A stretch of 30,372 nucleotides of DNA from Seminavis robusta (lineage: Eukaryota; Bacillariophyta; Bacillariophyceae; Naviculales; Naviculaceae), in the NCBI GenBank assembly GCA_903772945.1, contig CAICTM010001379.1, positions 1 through 30,372 on the forward strand, written 5' to 3'. A program made the position numbers and the translations under genes. Every line of letters starts with the position of its first letter. Positions within the stretch are counted from its first letter, which is position 1. Shown here one piece after another: positions 8,751 through 17,625 of this stretch. The notes beneath the pieces were generated by a model. The model was given only the letters and a program-made list of their open reading frames with translations. It did not search any database and had not been told where the DNA came from.

Positions 8751-10196
8751 ATGGCTATCCCACAACTAACCTCCATCGGCGGATACATCCAGGCAAAAAA
8801 ATTCGTGAAGGACGAGGCGCGTCGGTTTAAATGTCTCTCCTTTTCGTCCGGAGAGCACGGAGATCCGTTAATACTTGCCATCAAGATCGTGGCTTCCAAG
8901 CAGCTCTCTCTCAACAGGGATATTACTTTGCTGGAAGGTTTTATTGAACAAGGCCTACTCGATCGTATTGCAGGGGTGAAGCTGACCTTGAAGGGACCAG
9001 CTAAGAAATCGGCAGCGACGAAATTATTTGCTTTGTTGGGGCAACTTCGCGATCTGGAGGCTCTGCGAGTGGAAGCAAAACAACCCAAGAGCAGCGCGAA
9101 ACGAACCCACCTCCAAGTAGAAGCACTCGCTGCTTTCTTTGAGAGCCACAAGCGAGTGTCCTACTTTGCAATGGCCGGTAGTCTAGAGGGAGACCAGGCT
9201 GCGTTCCAAAAGTGGGCCAATGCCATTACCAAGTCCAAGCGGAACTCACTGCGTTCATTTGACTGCCAAGAGGGAGGCTCGTCACAACCATCGGAACGAG
9301 CTCAATCCCCACGAGTCAGCAAATGGGATCCTGTCATCCGGGCGGCGATTTACAGGAACAGCGCATCCTTGAGCGAGCTCATTATTTCTCATGGAGGGCC
9401 TTCGCAAGCCCTCAGCAAAAAGACTTCTCGTTTGGCAGCTCATCTGCGGAGCCCTGTTGTGCGCCTAGTTGGATTTCGACCTCGCTTTTCCAAAATGGAG
9501 GAACTTGTTGTACACTGCGTCAACCAAGCCAAAGGCCTAGCCCATTATCGATACAACTTTTATGTTCCACCCTTCACAGAAGCCGACAACGGTAGTTTCC
9601 TCCATGATCTCAACGACAAAGCCAACATTTGCCGAAAGCTGTTCAGTTTGGAGTTCCGATGCGGCGCTGATGCTCACCCTCGGGATATCGACGTGTGCTT
9701 GACGAAGGACTTTGTTGGCGCTGATATGATTCATGATCTACTCTCCGAGGAGGTTCGACTTCAACGGAGCGATATCACCAAAATCTCGTTGGACGTTAGC
9801 GGCTTGCCTTGCCCCTCCGACAGGCAACTCAGTCGCCATAACCTTTGGAAGTTCGACCCAGAGCGAGCTACTGACGAGCAGTGGGTTCAAATGCTGGCGG
9901 TGCTGGGCAGGATGTCCCAGGACGCTGAAGTTGACCTCGATCCACTCCACTTTCTCATTTCCGAATACCACGATAGGCTGCCTGGAATGGTCGCAAAGCA
10001 CTGCGGCGTCAAGGGAGCTGCCAGAGAACGAAAGCCAAAGGCCTCCCGTAAAGAACTACAGAAAGAGAATGCGTCGCTTGCCGCCGCCAACGCCCAGCTA
10101 GTTCAAGCCAACGCGGCCCTGTTGGGGACTGTGGCATCGCTGGAGGATGAAATCATTACACTTCGGCTTTTGCTTGCCGGGGCGCTGATGGAATAA
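8751..10196 (+). CDS. Hypothetical protein with C-terminal coiled coil
   Basis: An uninterrupted ORF of 481 residues runs from ATG 8751, which sits in the favourable context gatcATGG. The frame stays open further upstream only through a TTG, so I reject that longer start. The body is a series of Leu-rich segments without a family I recognise, for example LSELIISHGG, MEELVVHCVN, LFSLEFRC and ITKISLDVSG. Their spacing loosely recalls the strands of leucine-rich-repeat proteins, but a repeat cannot be proven by eye. The last 45 residues (about 435-479) form a coiled coil: KELQKENASLAAANAQLVQA and following heptads. No signal peptide or membrane segment is present. A pyrimidine-rich leader (about 8675-8705) and the palindromic element lie upstream. 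I infer a soluble host protein that oligomerises, function unknown. Confidence 0.75.
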   Translation: MAIPQLTSIGGYIQAKKFVKDEARRFKCLSFSSGEHGDPLILAIKIVASKQLSLNRDITLLEGFIEQGLLDRIAGVKLTLKGPAKKSAATKLFALLGQLRDLEALRVEAKQPKSSAKRTHLQVEALAAFFESHKRVSYFAMAGSLEGDQAAFQKWANAITKSKRNSLRSFDCQEGGSSQPSERAQSPRVSKWDPVIRAAIYRNSASLSELIISHGGPSQALSKKTSRLAAHLRSPVVRLVGFRPRFSKMEELVVHCVNQAKGLAHYRYNFYVPPFTEADNGSFLHDLNDKANICRKLFSLEFRCGADAHPRDIDVCLTKDFVGADMIHDLLSEEVRLQRSDITKISLDVSGLPCPSDRQLSRHNLWKFDPERATDEQWVQMLAVLGRMSQDAEVDLDPLHFLISEYHDRLPGMVAKHCGVKGAARERKPKASRKELQKENASLAAANAQLVQANAALLGTVASLEDEIITLRLLLAGALME

Positions 10197-10301
10197 GATA
10201 AAAGGTCCGAGCAATTAGCTTTTAATCTAGATCTGTAGTTCCGAGCAGCCAGCTGTCGCCTAGAACTTGTCAGCATCAATGGCTTCCTCGTGAGGGCGTG
10301 A

Positions 10302-10329
10302 GGGCCCAGACTCGACTCAGTCTGGGCCC
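10302..10329. repeat. Perfect 11-bp stem hairpin downstream of a gene
   Basis: The sequence gggcccagact (10302-10312), a 6-base loop cgactc, then the exact complement (10319-10329). It lies 105 bp past the stop codon at 10196, so it may sit in the 3' untranslated region of that gene. It has no U-tract and is not a bacterial-type terminator. Confidence 0.75.
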
Positions 10330-10843
10330 GGGTTGATCGCCGCTGGGAGGCTCGCCTTCTTGTTCTCCGTGCTGGGCTGCGTGTTGCAGGCGGTCTGGGT
10401 CAGCCTGCTTGGGTCTCTCTTTTAAAAAAAAGATGACAGCAGCGTGACAATTTTTCCTCGGGTCACGTGCTCTTTGGCAGTTCAACGCGTGGGATACAAA
10501 AGGTGCTCCCGAGCGTGTTTTTACACACTACTGTAATACCAGGTACAGTATTTTAAAATAGTACTGGTGCTGAGCAGAGTACCGGGTACCAGTCATTTAC
10601 CACCGCTGACTGTTGCCTTTACTCAGTTAGGTTCCAACATGGACTTTATGGGGGGGTTAGGCGGCAGCGCGGGGGAGGGAAAAGAAAAAAGAAAGGGAGA
10701 GGGTTATTGACTGAGGTTCCGGATTCCCACTTGGAGAGCAGGCAGGGCAAAGATCGAGTCATTTCGTTCAAATCGGACACACACAAAAGCACCAAAGAGA
10801 GGGGAAAAGTCAATGACCGGTATTTCCCCCATAGGTGAGACGT
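10330..10843. other. Gene-free spacer
   Basis: No gene. The stretch holds a short A-run near 10423, TACCAG/GTACTG words around 10535-10595, and a purine-rich tract at about 10648-10705 (gggggggttagg, gggggagggaaaagaaaaaa). Confidence 0.5.
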
Positions 10844-10869
10844 CCGAAGAACAATAAATACGTCATAAA
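10844..10869 (+). repeat. Left terminal inverted repeat of the two-gene transposon
   Basis: Twenty-six bases match the complement of 15056-15081 with two mismatches. The similarity fades on both sides, so the repeat is short. Confidence 0.75.
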
Positions 10870-11269
10870 AGGCATCTTCTCGGAGGTCTCACATTGGCTC
10901 CATCCATTTGAATCAAATCAACGGATAACTTCTGGCTGGCTCTTTCCCAATCCCTCGCTGACACCAAACCCTCCCACAATTCGAAATTTCGACACCACAG
11001 CAACAGCACAACAGCGACCTCGCTCCTAGTACACCAGGTAAGAATGTTGTTGTTACTGTTTCCGACAATGAGGGACAATGGTGGTTCTTGTTGTTTGCGA
11101 TAGCTAATGATTGCTAACACTGTTATCTTGTCTGCTGCTACTGTTGTTACTATGGCTGAAGAGTCGTTCGATCGCTCTCGACCAGATCGGAGATCGCTCG
11201 ACGCAAATCGATCGAAACAACAACCGATCGGAGATCGGCCGCTACAACAATAACAAGAACAACTCGACC

Positions 11270-11833
11270 ATGAGGATCCCAAGTACTTCTCCCGCCTTCT
11301 CCCAGTGGCTGCAAAGTGTCAACAGATACCCATTCAATGAGCTGAGGGTTACAAGGCAAGGATTCACCTGCAAGTATGTCATTTGTGGGTACAACAGTGA
11401 TGAAGAGGATAACTTCTGTTTGCGCACAACCAGCATGGAAGTGACAGTTCTTGAGGAGTTGATATTGCAAGGAGCATGCAAGCCACTTCCTCCTGCCATG
11501 ACCGACATCATGGATTACATGCTTGGTCCAGGCCTTCAGAAAAGTCCAAAATGGTACAGAGCTGTTATCTCCACCCTCTCTGAAATGCTGGAGTCGCCAC
11601 ATCCCTGTGAAAGGAAGGACATCTTGATTGAGTGCATCTATTGGTTAGTGAGGGAAAGGATCAGTGAGAGCTATGAGGTGTCCTCCCTTGAAGGACAGTT
11701 TTATATGGATGCTTGGCATTTCTATTGTTGCCGCTGGTATGACCACAAGAAGAAGATTTCCTTCCAGGAATTGGCTTTGATGAGTGAGACTATGGTTATT
11801 GATTTCATTGGCATTGATTCAGATGATGAGTGA
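11270..11833 (+). CDS. Accessory protein of the two-gene transposon
   Basis: This is a 187-residue ORF starting at ATG 11270. The frame extends upstream to 11111 only through a TTG. Another ATG at 11152 is in a different frame and closes after 33 codons, so it may be an upstream ORF or belong to an unrecognised first exon. A GTAAGA donor-like site occurs at 11038. The protein is acidic at its end (GIDSDDE), with Trp/Tyr/Cys-rich segments (WHFYCCRWYDHKKK) and no recognised domain. It lies inside the same terminal repeats as the DDE-like gene and points toward it. I infer a transposition helper or regulator encoded by the element. The stop codon sits in a tandem duplication. Confidence 0.55.
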   Translation: MRIPSTSPAFSQWLQSVNRYPFNELRVTRQGFTCKYVICGYNSDEEDNFCLRTTSMEVTVLEELILQGACKPLPPAMTDIMDYMLGPGLQKSPKWYRAVISTLSEMLESPHPCERKDILIECIYWLVRERISESYEVSSLEGQFYMDAWHFYCCRWYDHKKKISFQELALMSETMVIDFIGIDSDDE

Positions 11834-11859
11834 GACTATGGTTGATGATTTCATTGGCA
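11779..11859. repeat. Tandem duplication across the stop of the accessory gene
   Basis: The word gatgagtgagactatggtt begins at 11779 and again at 11825 (period 46 bp), followed in both by tgatttcattggca with small changes. In the second copy the frame is shifted by one base, so GATGAG is followed by an in-frame TGA, which ends the ORF at 11833. Confidence 0.8.
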
Positions 11860-11922
11860 ATATGTAAGTTACTGGCTAAATTAGAAATGAATTTGGTGGA
11901 TCTAAACATTGATTGCTTGTTG

Positions 11923-14900
11923 CTACTTCCCATACCCAGTCAATCTTGATTGGCAATTATGATCATGAGGTGGTCTTCCTCTCCTGTTGGTCAACCATTG
12001 GCAGTATCTCTGACAGCATCCATTCGGTAGAGGTTGCTGGAAAGGAGATGGCAGTATCGGTTGAAATTGCCGCATGTGCATGGCAAGTTGCATCATTTGA
12101 ATTTGTTGTTGTTGCTGGTATTGCTGGTATAGAATCAAATTACCAACATAAGCATTTCTTGTTTGTGCCACAGCAGCTTGTTGGGTTGGTGGTGGAGGCG
12201 GCTGTGGTGGACGGATTGCTGGTGGTTCTGTTGGAGGAGGTGGAGGGATTGCTGGTGGTGGATTGATTTGTGGTGGACTTGGTGCCTCGATTGGTGGTGG
12301 ACTCGGTGGTGCTCCAGTGCAAGCCACACACAAACAACAATCATTGGGTGCATACTTCTGCCTGTGTGGTTTGAATCCAACAATGAACTCTGAGAAGAAC
12401 CTCTCTCCAGTATCCTCTGGCAATGGCTCTGCATTTGGAAATGGTGCATCGAGACCAACTGCCTCTGCCATTTCATTCAGGTAAGCAAGCTCAGAGTGGT
12501 TCCAGTAGGGAACAACCTTCTCCCATCCAGCTGGAATTGACCTCCTTTCTGCCTCACTGATTCTTGACAGGAAGGCTCTCTTGTGGCGAATCTTGAGGTT
12601 GTATCTAGCAGTGCCAGCAAGGTTGAGTGCATCAGCAAGGCTCCTCCTCATTCCACCATTGCCAAAGTGGGCAAACTTGTCATGGAATGCCTCTAACTTT
12701 GACTCTCCTCTCCTTGATAGGTACTCTGGAAGCTTGTGTTTGGAGTTGGGAGATGGTTGGATTGTGTCATACATATCTTCCAGCGCGAGTGGATCAGCCA
12801 AGTGAATGGCTTTCTCAATGCAGTTCTCTACTGCTGGCTTGGTGTCTTGAGTAAACAAGGTATAGTTCTTGACTGGATCCAGTCGCCCCTGTCCTGGCTG
12901 GCTACCATCACTGGCTGTCACCTTGTACCTGCAGAACCACTGCTGTAGTCTCTGTCTCATAGTCTCTGGTGACCTCATCTGCTTCCTTAGGTATTTGGAG
13001 TACCTCTCTCTGAAGACCTTGGTGGCTTGCATGTCGGAGATCTCTGCCATGGAGTAGTGCTTGCCATCGGTGGACAAGAGGCCATGTTTCAGAGCATGCA
13101 GCAGCTTCTCATAGTCATCAGGTGAGTAAACATACAAGCAATCCATCAGGTCTGACATTGCTTGATAGTGATCAATGTGTCCCTTTCTCAAAGTTGACAG
13201 TATCCTCTTCTCATAATGAAACAGGCCAAGCCTTCCCTCGATTCCTGGAAAGAGTATCTCCCAGTAGTCATCCTTGTGGGGCCAGGTGTCGCTGTACATG
13301 GCAGCTGGGTTGAAGTGGCTCCTCCTTGCCAGCTGCATAGCTGCATGGGAGAAGTGGATGGTCTTGGTGGTGGGAACCAAAACTGCAGAAGCAATCTCTC
13401 CAGTCTCAGTAGCAGCATCCCAAACAGCAGCAGCACCAAGACTCTTGCTGTAGTTCTTGACAACCTGGAAGGTATGGTCTTGGCAGAAGATTCCTTTGTT
13501 GCACTTGACACTTTGGATCTCTTGTGTGTGCCTTTGGTTGTCACTGATCCTCCACGGATTCCTGTTGGAAGCAGAAGCAACATCATAGATGTCACGGATG
13601 GTGTCGCCAAGGGGAGGATAGTGTCTAATGTAAGTGCCATCCTTTTGAAGAAAGGGATCAGGATCAGTGTCGCTTCCTTGCCAGTATGAGAAGTATGATG
13701 TCATGGACCTAATGAACTCTCTGTTGATTGCATTGTAGATGAGCCGGCTGCAGAGTTCTCCATTGCCATAGGTTAACATGATAGTATCGAATACTTCTGT
13801 TGCTGTTCGATCCAAGTGACAAGTCTTGTTAGGTAGAGCATACTTGGATTGTACTGGATAGAGCAATGATACATGGTCTGGGATCGAGACCAGCACTTCT
13901 GCAGAGTTGGCATCGAATCTTCTGTTGCAGCTTCCACAAACCATGGACATCACCATACACCAAGAAGGAGGACCAGTGATGCCGAAGATAGGGAACAAGG
14001 TCTTGTTGTGTGACCAGTTTGTTCTGTCATTCTTGAGCTTGCCAGAGCATCTTCCATCAGGACAAGGTACTGTAATTCCACATCGATTCCAGTCCACGAG
14101 GAGGAGTTTCTGGCCAACAATGGAGTGATAGTGTGGTGACTTGAATTGGTCCTCTGTGGAGGGAACTGTCATGGTGAGTCCTTCAAAGTGTTGCCTAAAG
14201 ACTTCTGGATTCCTTGTCCTGGTAATGGATTCTGACACTGCTTCTGCCATAGCTAGCATTGCCAGTGGTGCTCCTTTCTTCTTGTGTTTTTCCACAAAGG
14301 CAGTATCATTTACAAGAGTGGTTACCTTTTGACAAAGAGCTGCTGGAGTTGTCTTGTTTGTGGATGTCTTCTGTTGCCGGCTCTGATTTGGTTTGGCTGT
14401 GTTTGTTCTAGCAGCAAAGAATGCTTCTCCATTTTCTCTGGTTGAATGCCTCCAGCTTCCTCTCTCATTCAGTGGAAGAGGAGCACTGAAATGCCTTGTG
14501 AGTCTTCTGCTCTCTCTGAGGGTTTCCATTGTCAGCTCATTCAAGTCTCCTGCTCCTCTTGTTACTGTATTCTTAATACAGAGAACGTGGTGTGATCTCT
14601 TTGGTACTCTGAGACCAAGATGTCTGGCCTTACAGATGATACACTGCTTGAGTGGATCAAAGACTTCTGCTACCTCTCCTTCCAGTGTTGTTTGGGGTCC
14701 TTCTCCTCTGGCTCTCTTGGATCGGTTGTTGTTGTTGTTGGCAGCCAGTTGGTAGGCTCTCTTCTGTTGCGAGTTCCTCTGTTGACTTTGGCAGCCCATT
14801 CCTCCATTGTGAGTGGTAGCTGCTGCTGTTGTTGTTGGTGGATTCATTGCTGCTGCTGCTACTCGCTTTTTGGCCGAGATAATGACTGTCGAGTGGCTCT

Positions 14901-15009
14901 CCGGTGGTCTTGCCGGTGGCCTTGCCGGTGGTGTTGTCATTGTCGATCCTCGAACGGAATCTTCTTCCTCTCCGAAAACAACAACGAAATTTCGAACTTT
15001 ATAGCACAT
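11923..15009 (-). CDS. DDE-like transposase of the two-gene transposon
   Basis: This is a single-exon ORF of 1028 codons from ATG 15009. A TATAAA word covers 15001-14996 and another lies near 15023, so ATG 14940 (residue 24) may be the real start. Order of parts: a low-complexity basic N-terminus; a Cys/His knuckle CIICKARHLGLRVPKRSHHV at 123-142 with C144; a second zinc-binding segment with C316, C321, C358 and C361; and a core with CQDHTFQVVKN (D511) and MYSDTWPHKDDYWE (D574), then RLGLFHYEKRI at 593-603. The spacing of DHTF and YSD resembles the first two acids of DDE-superfamily nucleases. I could not assign the third acid. The tail is Pro- and Gln-rich. Knuckle, DUF6729-like zinc segment and DDE core together are typical of eukaryotic transposon proteins. 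The frame is intact. Confidence 0.65.
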   Translation of the reverse strand: MCYKVRNFVVVFGEEEDSVRGSTMTTPPARPPARPPESHSTVIISAKKRVAAAAMNPPTTTAAATTHNGGMGCQSQQRNSQQKRAYQLAANNNNNRSKRARGEGPQTTLEGEVAEVFDPLKQCIICKARHLGLRVPKRSHHVLCIKNTVTRGAGDLNELTMETLRESRRLTRHFSAPLPLNERGSWRHSTRENGEAFFAARTNTAKPNQSRQQKTSTNKTTPAALCQKVTTLVNDTAFVEKHKKKGAPLAMLAMAEAVSESITRTRNPEVFRQHFEGLTMTVPSTEDQFKSPHYHSIVGQKLLLVDWNRCGITVPCPDGRCSGKLKNDRTNWSHNKTLFPIFGITGPPSWCMVMSMVCGSCNRRFDANSAEVLVSIPDHVSLLYPVQSKYALPNKTCHLDRTATEVFDTIMLTYGNGELCSRLIYNAINREFIRSMTSYFSYWQGSDTDPDPFLQKDGTYIRHYPPLGDTIRDIYDVASASNRNPWRISDNQRHTQEIQSVKCNKGIFCQDHTFQVVKNYSKSLGAAAVWDAATETGEIASAVLVPTTKTIHFSHAAMQLARRSHFNPAAMYSDTWPHKDDYWEILFPGIEGRLGLFHYEKRILSTLRKGHIDHYQAMSDLMDCLYVYSPDDYEKLLHALKHGLLSTDGKHYSMAEISDMQATKVFRERYSKYLRKQMRSPETMRQRLQQWFCRYKVTASDGSQPGQGRLDPVKNYTLFTQDTKPAVENCIEKAIHLADPLALEDMYDTIQPSPNSKHKLPEYLSRRGESKLEAFHDKFAHFGNGGMRRSLADALNLAGTARYNLKIRHKRAFLSRISEAERRSIPAGWEKVVPYWNHSELAYLNEMAEAVGLDAPFPNAEPLPEDTGERFFSEFIVGFKPHRQKYAPNDCCLCVACTGAPPSPPPIEAPSPPQINPPPAIPPPPPTEPPAIRPPQPPPPPTQQAAVAQTRNAYVGNLILYQQYQQQQQIQMMQLAMHMRQFQPILPSPFQQPLPNGCCQRYCQWLTNRRGRPPHDHNCQSRLTGYGK

Positions 15010-15055
15010 TTACTCTGTAATCTTTATAAATGGTACGTTAAGTAATTTGAATTAC

Positions 15056-15081
15056 TTCATGACGTATTTAGTGTTCTTCGG
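15056..15081 (-). repeat. Right terminal inverted repeat of the two-gene transposon
   Basis: It is the inverted partner of 10844-10869 (24 of 26 identical). It lies about 47 bp before the transposase ATG at 15009, so the promoter of that gene must lie in or beside the repeat. Confidence 0.75.
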
Positions 15082-15383
15082 TACTCATCGACCAATCAGA
15101 TTTCTGCCTTCCACCCCTTTCTCGCTAACAGTTGGCTCCGTTTTGTCTCTTTCAACCTCATACATTCATTTATTTGCAGCGGGGCAAATAGGTGCCTGCC
15201 ACGCCTCTCTCAAGGAGACAAAATGTTTTGAAGTTGGACAAGTGATACAAATCAAACGCCGCTGCCATCAGCTTGTCGTGAGAAAGGACAACAGAAATCG
15301 CCCCTGTAGTGGTTACATTTTTTGATAGTGGTCTGGCAGGAGGCCAAAGGGCGGTACGAAGTAGATTGGAAAGACGTGCGCTG

Positions 15384-15791
15384 ATGGCATACCATGACAA
15401 CAGAACTTGTAGCCCTGGAGGCTGCCAAGATGACGTAAAATGCAACTGGGACGTTGAGGTTATCAGTTTTCTGATAGAATCTTTCATCTGTCTTTTCCCC
15501 GAGCCAGTTCGGTGTGGAGGCTGTGGTTGCATCAGATCCACTGACTGCGAATGTACCAACTGTGGTGGCTGTGGCGCTTTCGATGCTGCGACGTGTGGAT
15601 TTGGTTCTACTGCGTCTCGAGACGTGGGGGCCGTCTCGCAAGCACGACGAGTGTCAGTCGCTGGGGACGACGATGATGATGATGATCAACTCAACATTAA
15701 TGACTTTGTCATCGATGCCGAGGATACAATCCTAGAGGAAAGCTCCGATTTTTTTGCTTGCGGAGGCTTATGCGGACCAAGTCTATCCTGA
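15384..15791 (+). CDS. Doubtful Cys-rich / Asp-rich small protein
   Basis: This is a 135-residue ORF from ATG 15384. The frame extends further upstream only through a GTG start. The first half is Cys- and Gly-rich (CGGCGCIRSTDCECTNCGGC at 44-63). The second half has a run of seven Asp (95-101) followed by acidic residues. No signal peptide or known domain is seen. An overlapping minus-strand ORF (15252-15641) looks equally unremarkable. The Asp run comes from a short gat repeat. It may be an isolated exon, a real small gene, or chance. Nothing in the neighbourhood suggests a role. Confidence 0.25.
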   Translation: MAYHDNRTCSPGGCQDDVKCNWDVEVISFLIESFICLFPEPVRCGGCGCIRSTDCECTNCGGCGAFDAATCGFGSTASRDVGAVSQARRVSVAGDDDDDDDQLNINDFVIDAEDTILEESSDFFACGGLCGPSLS

Positions 15792-16459
15792 GACCTACGG
15801 TATTCTACAGATTGTACAGTTTCCGATATCAGAAGGTGCTAGAAGAATGATGTATACCTGACCCTTTGGAATGGTTTGTTTTGTATCAATGTTTCTGCTT
15901 TGAGGCAGTTCATTTTTGGACCAGAACAGGAGCGGAGATGAACAGCCCAAACCAACGGGCTACAACCAACAAACTTGAGAACGTAGATTGTATTATTTTA
16001 GTGTCAACTATGCGTTTGGACGCTGTCATTGTCTTCTCTGGTTCCATGCCCACAGTTGCTCCTGGCCGCGGTCCACTATGATATCAGGTACCACACCGCC
16101 GGGTCTGGTAGTGGCAACCAGGTACTAGTACCGCCGAACGGTACGGTACCTGGTATTAATAGCTCTGATGGCTCGTACGACCGTAGCTGGACAGGCACGG
16201 CGCGCACCATGGTTGTTGCAACTTGCAAAGTTTGAGCCGCTGAAGTTCCTTATTTTGTCGTCCGCCACTCTAGCTAGTAGCTACGAGCAAGCTAGTGCCA
16301 AACAAGCTTGCAAGTGAGGCGTCGGACCAGCTTTGCTTCGAACCGCGCACGTCGGTGAGCAACGCGCACCATGAGCTCCAACAAAGCAGCACAGGCAAAC
16401 CCGCGGTCATTGGGAACCCATAAGCTTCTCGGATAGGCTTGGCGCCCCCTTGGTCCACC
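15792..16459. other. Intergenic region upstream of the coiled-coil membrane gene
   Basis: No gene is supported. Around 16086-16155 there are clustered GGTACC, GTACTAGTACC and CGGTACGGTACC words, the intergenic signature also seen further right. The promoter of the next gene should lie toward the right end of the stretch. Confidence 0.4.
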
Positions 16460-17464
16460 ATGTTGTCGATGCCCTCGAGAGCCGCCAAACAGTGGCGGGC
16501 TAAGATTCCTCCAAGATGTTGTGCATCCGTGCGCCGGAGGATCACCTCCGACCAAGGCAAACGTGGTGCTGACATAGCGGGCAGTTCGTCTAGTCTCCAG
16601 CCCCGGGATTTGGACGATGTGCTGCAAGAGGTAAAGGCATTGCAAGCCTTGATCAAGGAACAACAAGCTTTGACTCGGTCTGTGAGCTCCCAAACTGCGC
16701 AAGTGCAAACTCGACTAACAGAAATCGAGAATCACATGAGCAAGATTTCGGCGCTGAAGGCGTCACTGACGAAAGCCAGGGATGCCGTGCAAAAGAACCC
16801 AGCGCTTCGACCTTTGGTTGAGAACTTGGAAAGACTTGTTAAACAGAGCACTCCTATCGTCCGGGACTACAAGTACTACATCCTGGGTATTGCCGTTGCA
16901 ATGGTTGTTGTGTGGGAGAATCGGTCCATGTTTTACCAAAGCACCAGCGAGGAGGTCGCGGACTTGGCTCGACGAACACTTGAACAAGATTCATTACGCC
17001 AAAGTATTCAGGAGACAATTCAAACAGTAGCCAACAACCCCTCGACACTTCGCACCCTGAATGATCTGGTCCAAAAGCTTGTCACACACGAACAAACGGA
17101 AAAAGACTTGGTCAATTTAGTGGTGCATGCCGTCAACACACCAGAAGTACAAAAGGCGCTTCTAGATTTGTTGGCGGTAGTGTTTCAAGATCCCAGCTTA
17201 CAGCACTTGGCAGCTGAGTTCTTGCTCAAGGGACTGGATATGGATAGCGTCAAGAAGATGCTGGATTCGCAAACACAAGAGTTGGTGAAGGTGACAGTCA
17301 AGGATGATGCAGTGCAACAAGCTACTGCAATTGGGATTCACCGATCGCTTTTGTATACCATCACGCCATCCTTCCTGTGGCGCTTTATAGAACATGACAA
17401 ACATGTTTCAGAAGCAAGCACGGAGTCTGTGCCGGAGGTGCCAAAGGATGGTTCGAGTCAGTAA
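16460..17464 (+). CDS. Putative mitochondrial single-pass coiled-coil membrane protein
   Basis: This is a 334-residue ORF from ATG 16460 in the strong context ccaccATG. A start seven codons earlier would need TTG. The first 30 residues carry many Arg/Lys and no acidic residue (MLSMPSRAAKQWRAKIPPRC), which fits a mitochondrial presequence. Residues about 50-105 form a coiled coil. A single hydrophobic segment at about 138-152 (YYILGIAVAMVVVW) could cross a membrane. The C-terminal half is a chain of amphipathic helices with a recurring pattern, NPSTLRTLNDLVQKL, TPEVQKALLDLLAVV and DPSLQHLAAEFLLKG, suggesting a short helical repeat. I do not recognise the family. Inner-membrane location is an inference from the N-terminus and membrane segment. 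It converges on the peptidase gene to the right, 161 bp away. Confidence 0.7.
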   Translation: MLSMPSRAAKQWRAKIPPRCCASVRRRITSDQGKRGADIAGSSSSLQPRDLDDVLQEVKALQALIKEQQALTRSVSSQTAQVQTRLTEIENHMSKISALKASLTKARDAVQKNPALRPLVENLERLVKQSTPIVRDYKYYILGIAVAMVVVWENRSMFYQSTSEEVADLARRTLEQDSLRQSIQETIQTVANNPSTLRTLNDLVQKLVTHEQTEKDLVNLVVHAVNTPEVQKALLDLLAVVFQDPSLQHLAAEFLLKGLDMDSVKKMLDSQTQELVKVTVKDDAVQQATAIGIHRSLLYTITPSFLWRFIEHDKHVSEASTESVPEVPKDGSSQ

Positions 17465-17625
17465 CGAAGGCGTGCACTTGGAGTGTGCATTGATGGAATA
17501 CATGGTGAGGTCGCCATTGTTTGACACCGCAAGTCTATACGATTTTGTTACATTGGATGTTCTAAACTAAATAACTTAACCAGCTTCATAATAATATACT
17601 GGAGACCTACATGTTTGTGTCAACA

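Larger units (their letters stand above)
10844..15081. mobile_element. Two-gene DNA transposon, apparently intact
   Basis: The left end 10844-10869 (ccgaagaacaataaatacgt and onward) and the right end 15056-15081 are inverted copies matching at 24 of 26 bases. They enclose exactly two convergent genes: the accessory ORF 11270-11833 (plus) and the transposase-like ORF 11923-15009 (minus), with 89 bp between their stops. Intact reading frames and well-matched ends suggest a young and possibly active copy. The adjacent outer bases do not show an obvious target duplication. The family is not settled: it is a cut-and-paste DDE type, recalling Kolobok-like or DUF6729-type proteins. Confidence 0.75.

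Noticed and set aside
12135-12476. His/Gln-rich and Trp-rich ORFs around the 3' end of the transposase gene
   Set aside because: They are alternative frames of the Pro/Gln-rich transposase tail.
15252-15641. Minus-strand ORF opposite the Cys/Asp-rich small protein
   Set aside because: No domain, no better start context and no partner exon. The plus-strand ORF is kept only at low confidence.
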